From Candidatus Dadabacteria bacterium (GTDB lineage Bacteria; Desulfobacterota_D; UBA1144; Nemesobacterales; UBA2774): a stretch of 6,533 nt of DNA. The stretch is taken from NCBI GenBank assembly GCA_004356555.1, contig SMWY01000089.1:1-6533 (forward strand), given 5' to 3'. Positions within the stretch are counted from its first letter, which is position 1. Each line of letters begins with the position of its first letter. The translations under genes and the position numbers were made by a program. Positions 5,832 through 6,533 of this stretch are shown piece after piece. The notes under the pieces were generated by a model. It was not told the origin of the DNA, made no database searches, and saw only the letters and a list, made by a program, of their open reading frames with translations.

Positions 5832-6533
5832 ATGAGATTAAAAGATAAGGTAGCAATTATCACTGGAAGCGGCTCAGGTATAGGAAGGGCTGCAGCTCTT
5901 ATTTTCGCAAGAGAGGGAGCTAAAGTCGTTGTGGCAGATATTAATGAATCCTCTGCAAAAAAGACAGTAGAAGAGATTGAAGCCAAAGGCGGTGAGGCAA
6001 TCTCCTTTCAGGTTGATATCACAGTGGAATCCCAAGTGAAGCAGATGACTCAGGCTGCCAAAGAGAAATTCGGCAAACTTGATATACTTTTCAACAATGC
6101 AGGTATGCAAAATATAGGTACCGTTTTAGAAGTTGCAGAAGAGGACTGGGATAGGGTCTTTGAGGTTAATGTAAAAAGCGTTCTTTTTTGCTCCAAACAT
6201 GCAATACCCCTTATGATTGAAAATGGAGGAGGCTCTATTGTCAATGTGGGCTCTGTAGCCGGGGTAGTCGGCGTGCCTAAGCTTGCCGCTTACTGCGCTG
6301 CAAAAGGAGCGGTAATAGCCCTTACTCGCAATATGGCGTTGGATCTTGCTGCTCATAAAATTAGGGTGAACTGTATAAACCCCGGTACTACGCTCACTCC
6401 TCTAATACAGGAGCTCCTTAAAACCGATGATACTGAAGCGAAAAAACAAGCTAGATTATCAAAGTACCCCATTGGCAGGTTTGGCCACCCGGATGAGATT
6501 GCAGCAGCGGCGCTTTTCTTAGCTTCAGATGAA
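5832..6533 (+). CDS. 2-(S)-hydroxypropyl-CoM dehydrogenase-like SDR (XecE-like), 3'-truncated
   Basis: A classical SDR open to the window end, with 234 residues visible of about 250-255 expected. Ribosome site AAGGAGG is at 5819-5825, 6 nt before the ATG. Seen: TGSGSGIG at 11-18, Asp36 (NAD+ preference), NNAG at 88-91, Asn113, Ser141, Tyr154 and Lys158. It matches Xanthobacter 2-(S)-hydroxypropyl-CoM dehydrogenase over GSVAGVVG at 140-147, AAYCAAKGA at 152-160 and ARLSKYPIGRFG at 207-218. The sulfonate-binding Arg211 and Lys214 of that enzyme (from memory) correspond to Arg208 and Lys211, with the same 3-residue spacing. It lacks the FPGR and WRLD arginine motifs of the first SDR (1139-1897), so the two look like a stereospecific pair, not duplicates. 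It would oxidise (S)-2-hydroxyalkyl-CoM to the shared ketone. The C-terminal DGG segment is outside the window. A generic SDR role is the alternative. Confidence 0.83.
   Translation, partial: MRLKDKVAIITGSGSGIGRAAALIFAREGAKVVVADINESSAKKTVEEIEAKGGEAISFQVDITVESQVKQMTQAAKEKFGKLDILFNNAGMQNIGTVLEVAEEDWDRVFEVNVKSVLFCSKHAIPLMIENGGGSIVNVGSVAGVVGVPKLAAYCAAKGAVIALTRNMALDLAAHKIRVNCINPGTTLTPLIQELLKTDDTEAKKQARLSKYPIGRFGHPDEIAAAALFLASDE

Overview
The window looks like an accessory catabolic island from an AT-leaning prokaryote (GC roughly low-40s percent by eye). Genes are tightly packed on the + strand, most with clear Shine-Dalgarno sites (GGAGG or AAGGAGG, 7-9 nt before ATG). The organism cannot be named from the sequence. 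Bacterial-type SDR enzymes, a MerR/excisionase-type regulator and an FmdB-like zinc ribbon favour a bacterium. The ADP-forming acyl-CoA synthetase is most common in archaea and anaerobic or syntrophic bacteria, so an anaerobe or facultative organism is plausible but unproven, and an archaeon is not excluded.

The central reading is a nearly complete coenzyme M (CoM)-dependent epoxide carboxylation pathway, the biochemistry known from Xanthobacter autotrophicus Py2 and Rhodococcus (xecA, xecC, xecD, xecE). In order: 1-1091, C-terminal half of an ADP-forming acyl-CoA synthetase (5' end outside the window); 1139-1897, an SDR matching 2-(R)-hydroxypropyl-CoM dehydrogenase; 1926-2657, a regulator with a MerR-like helix-turn-helix and a DcmR-type MEDS sensory domain; 2658-2871, a non-coding stretch with a palindrome and a tandem repeat; 2872-3990, a zinc MetE-fold protein matching epoxyalkane:CoM transferase; 3991-4049, a spacer that can form two competing hairpins; 4050-5537, a 2-ketopropyl-CoM oxidoreductase/carboxylase with its diagnostic Phe/His dyad; 5616-5807, a small zinc ribbon; 5832-6533, a second SDR matching 2-(S)-hydroxypropyl-CoM dehydrogenase, cut off by the window end.

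Proposed joint function: the transferase opens an epoxide with CoM; the two stereospecific dehydrogenases oxidise the (R)- and (S)-hydroxyalkyl-CoM products to a common ketoalkyl-CoM; the carboxylase cleaves the C-S bond, releases CoM and fixes CO2 to give a beta-keto acid (acetoacetate if the epoxide is epoxypropane). The ADP-forming synthetase could then activate that acid to its CoA ester (inference). The family assignments rest on catalytic residues and on CoM-sulfonate-binding residues that fall at the spacing I recall from the Xanthobacter enzymes. No alignment or search was run. The true substrate, the source of any epoxide, and the ability to make CoM are not shown by this window.
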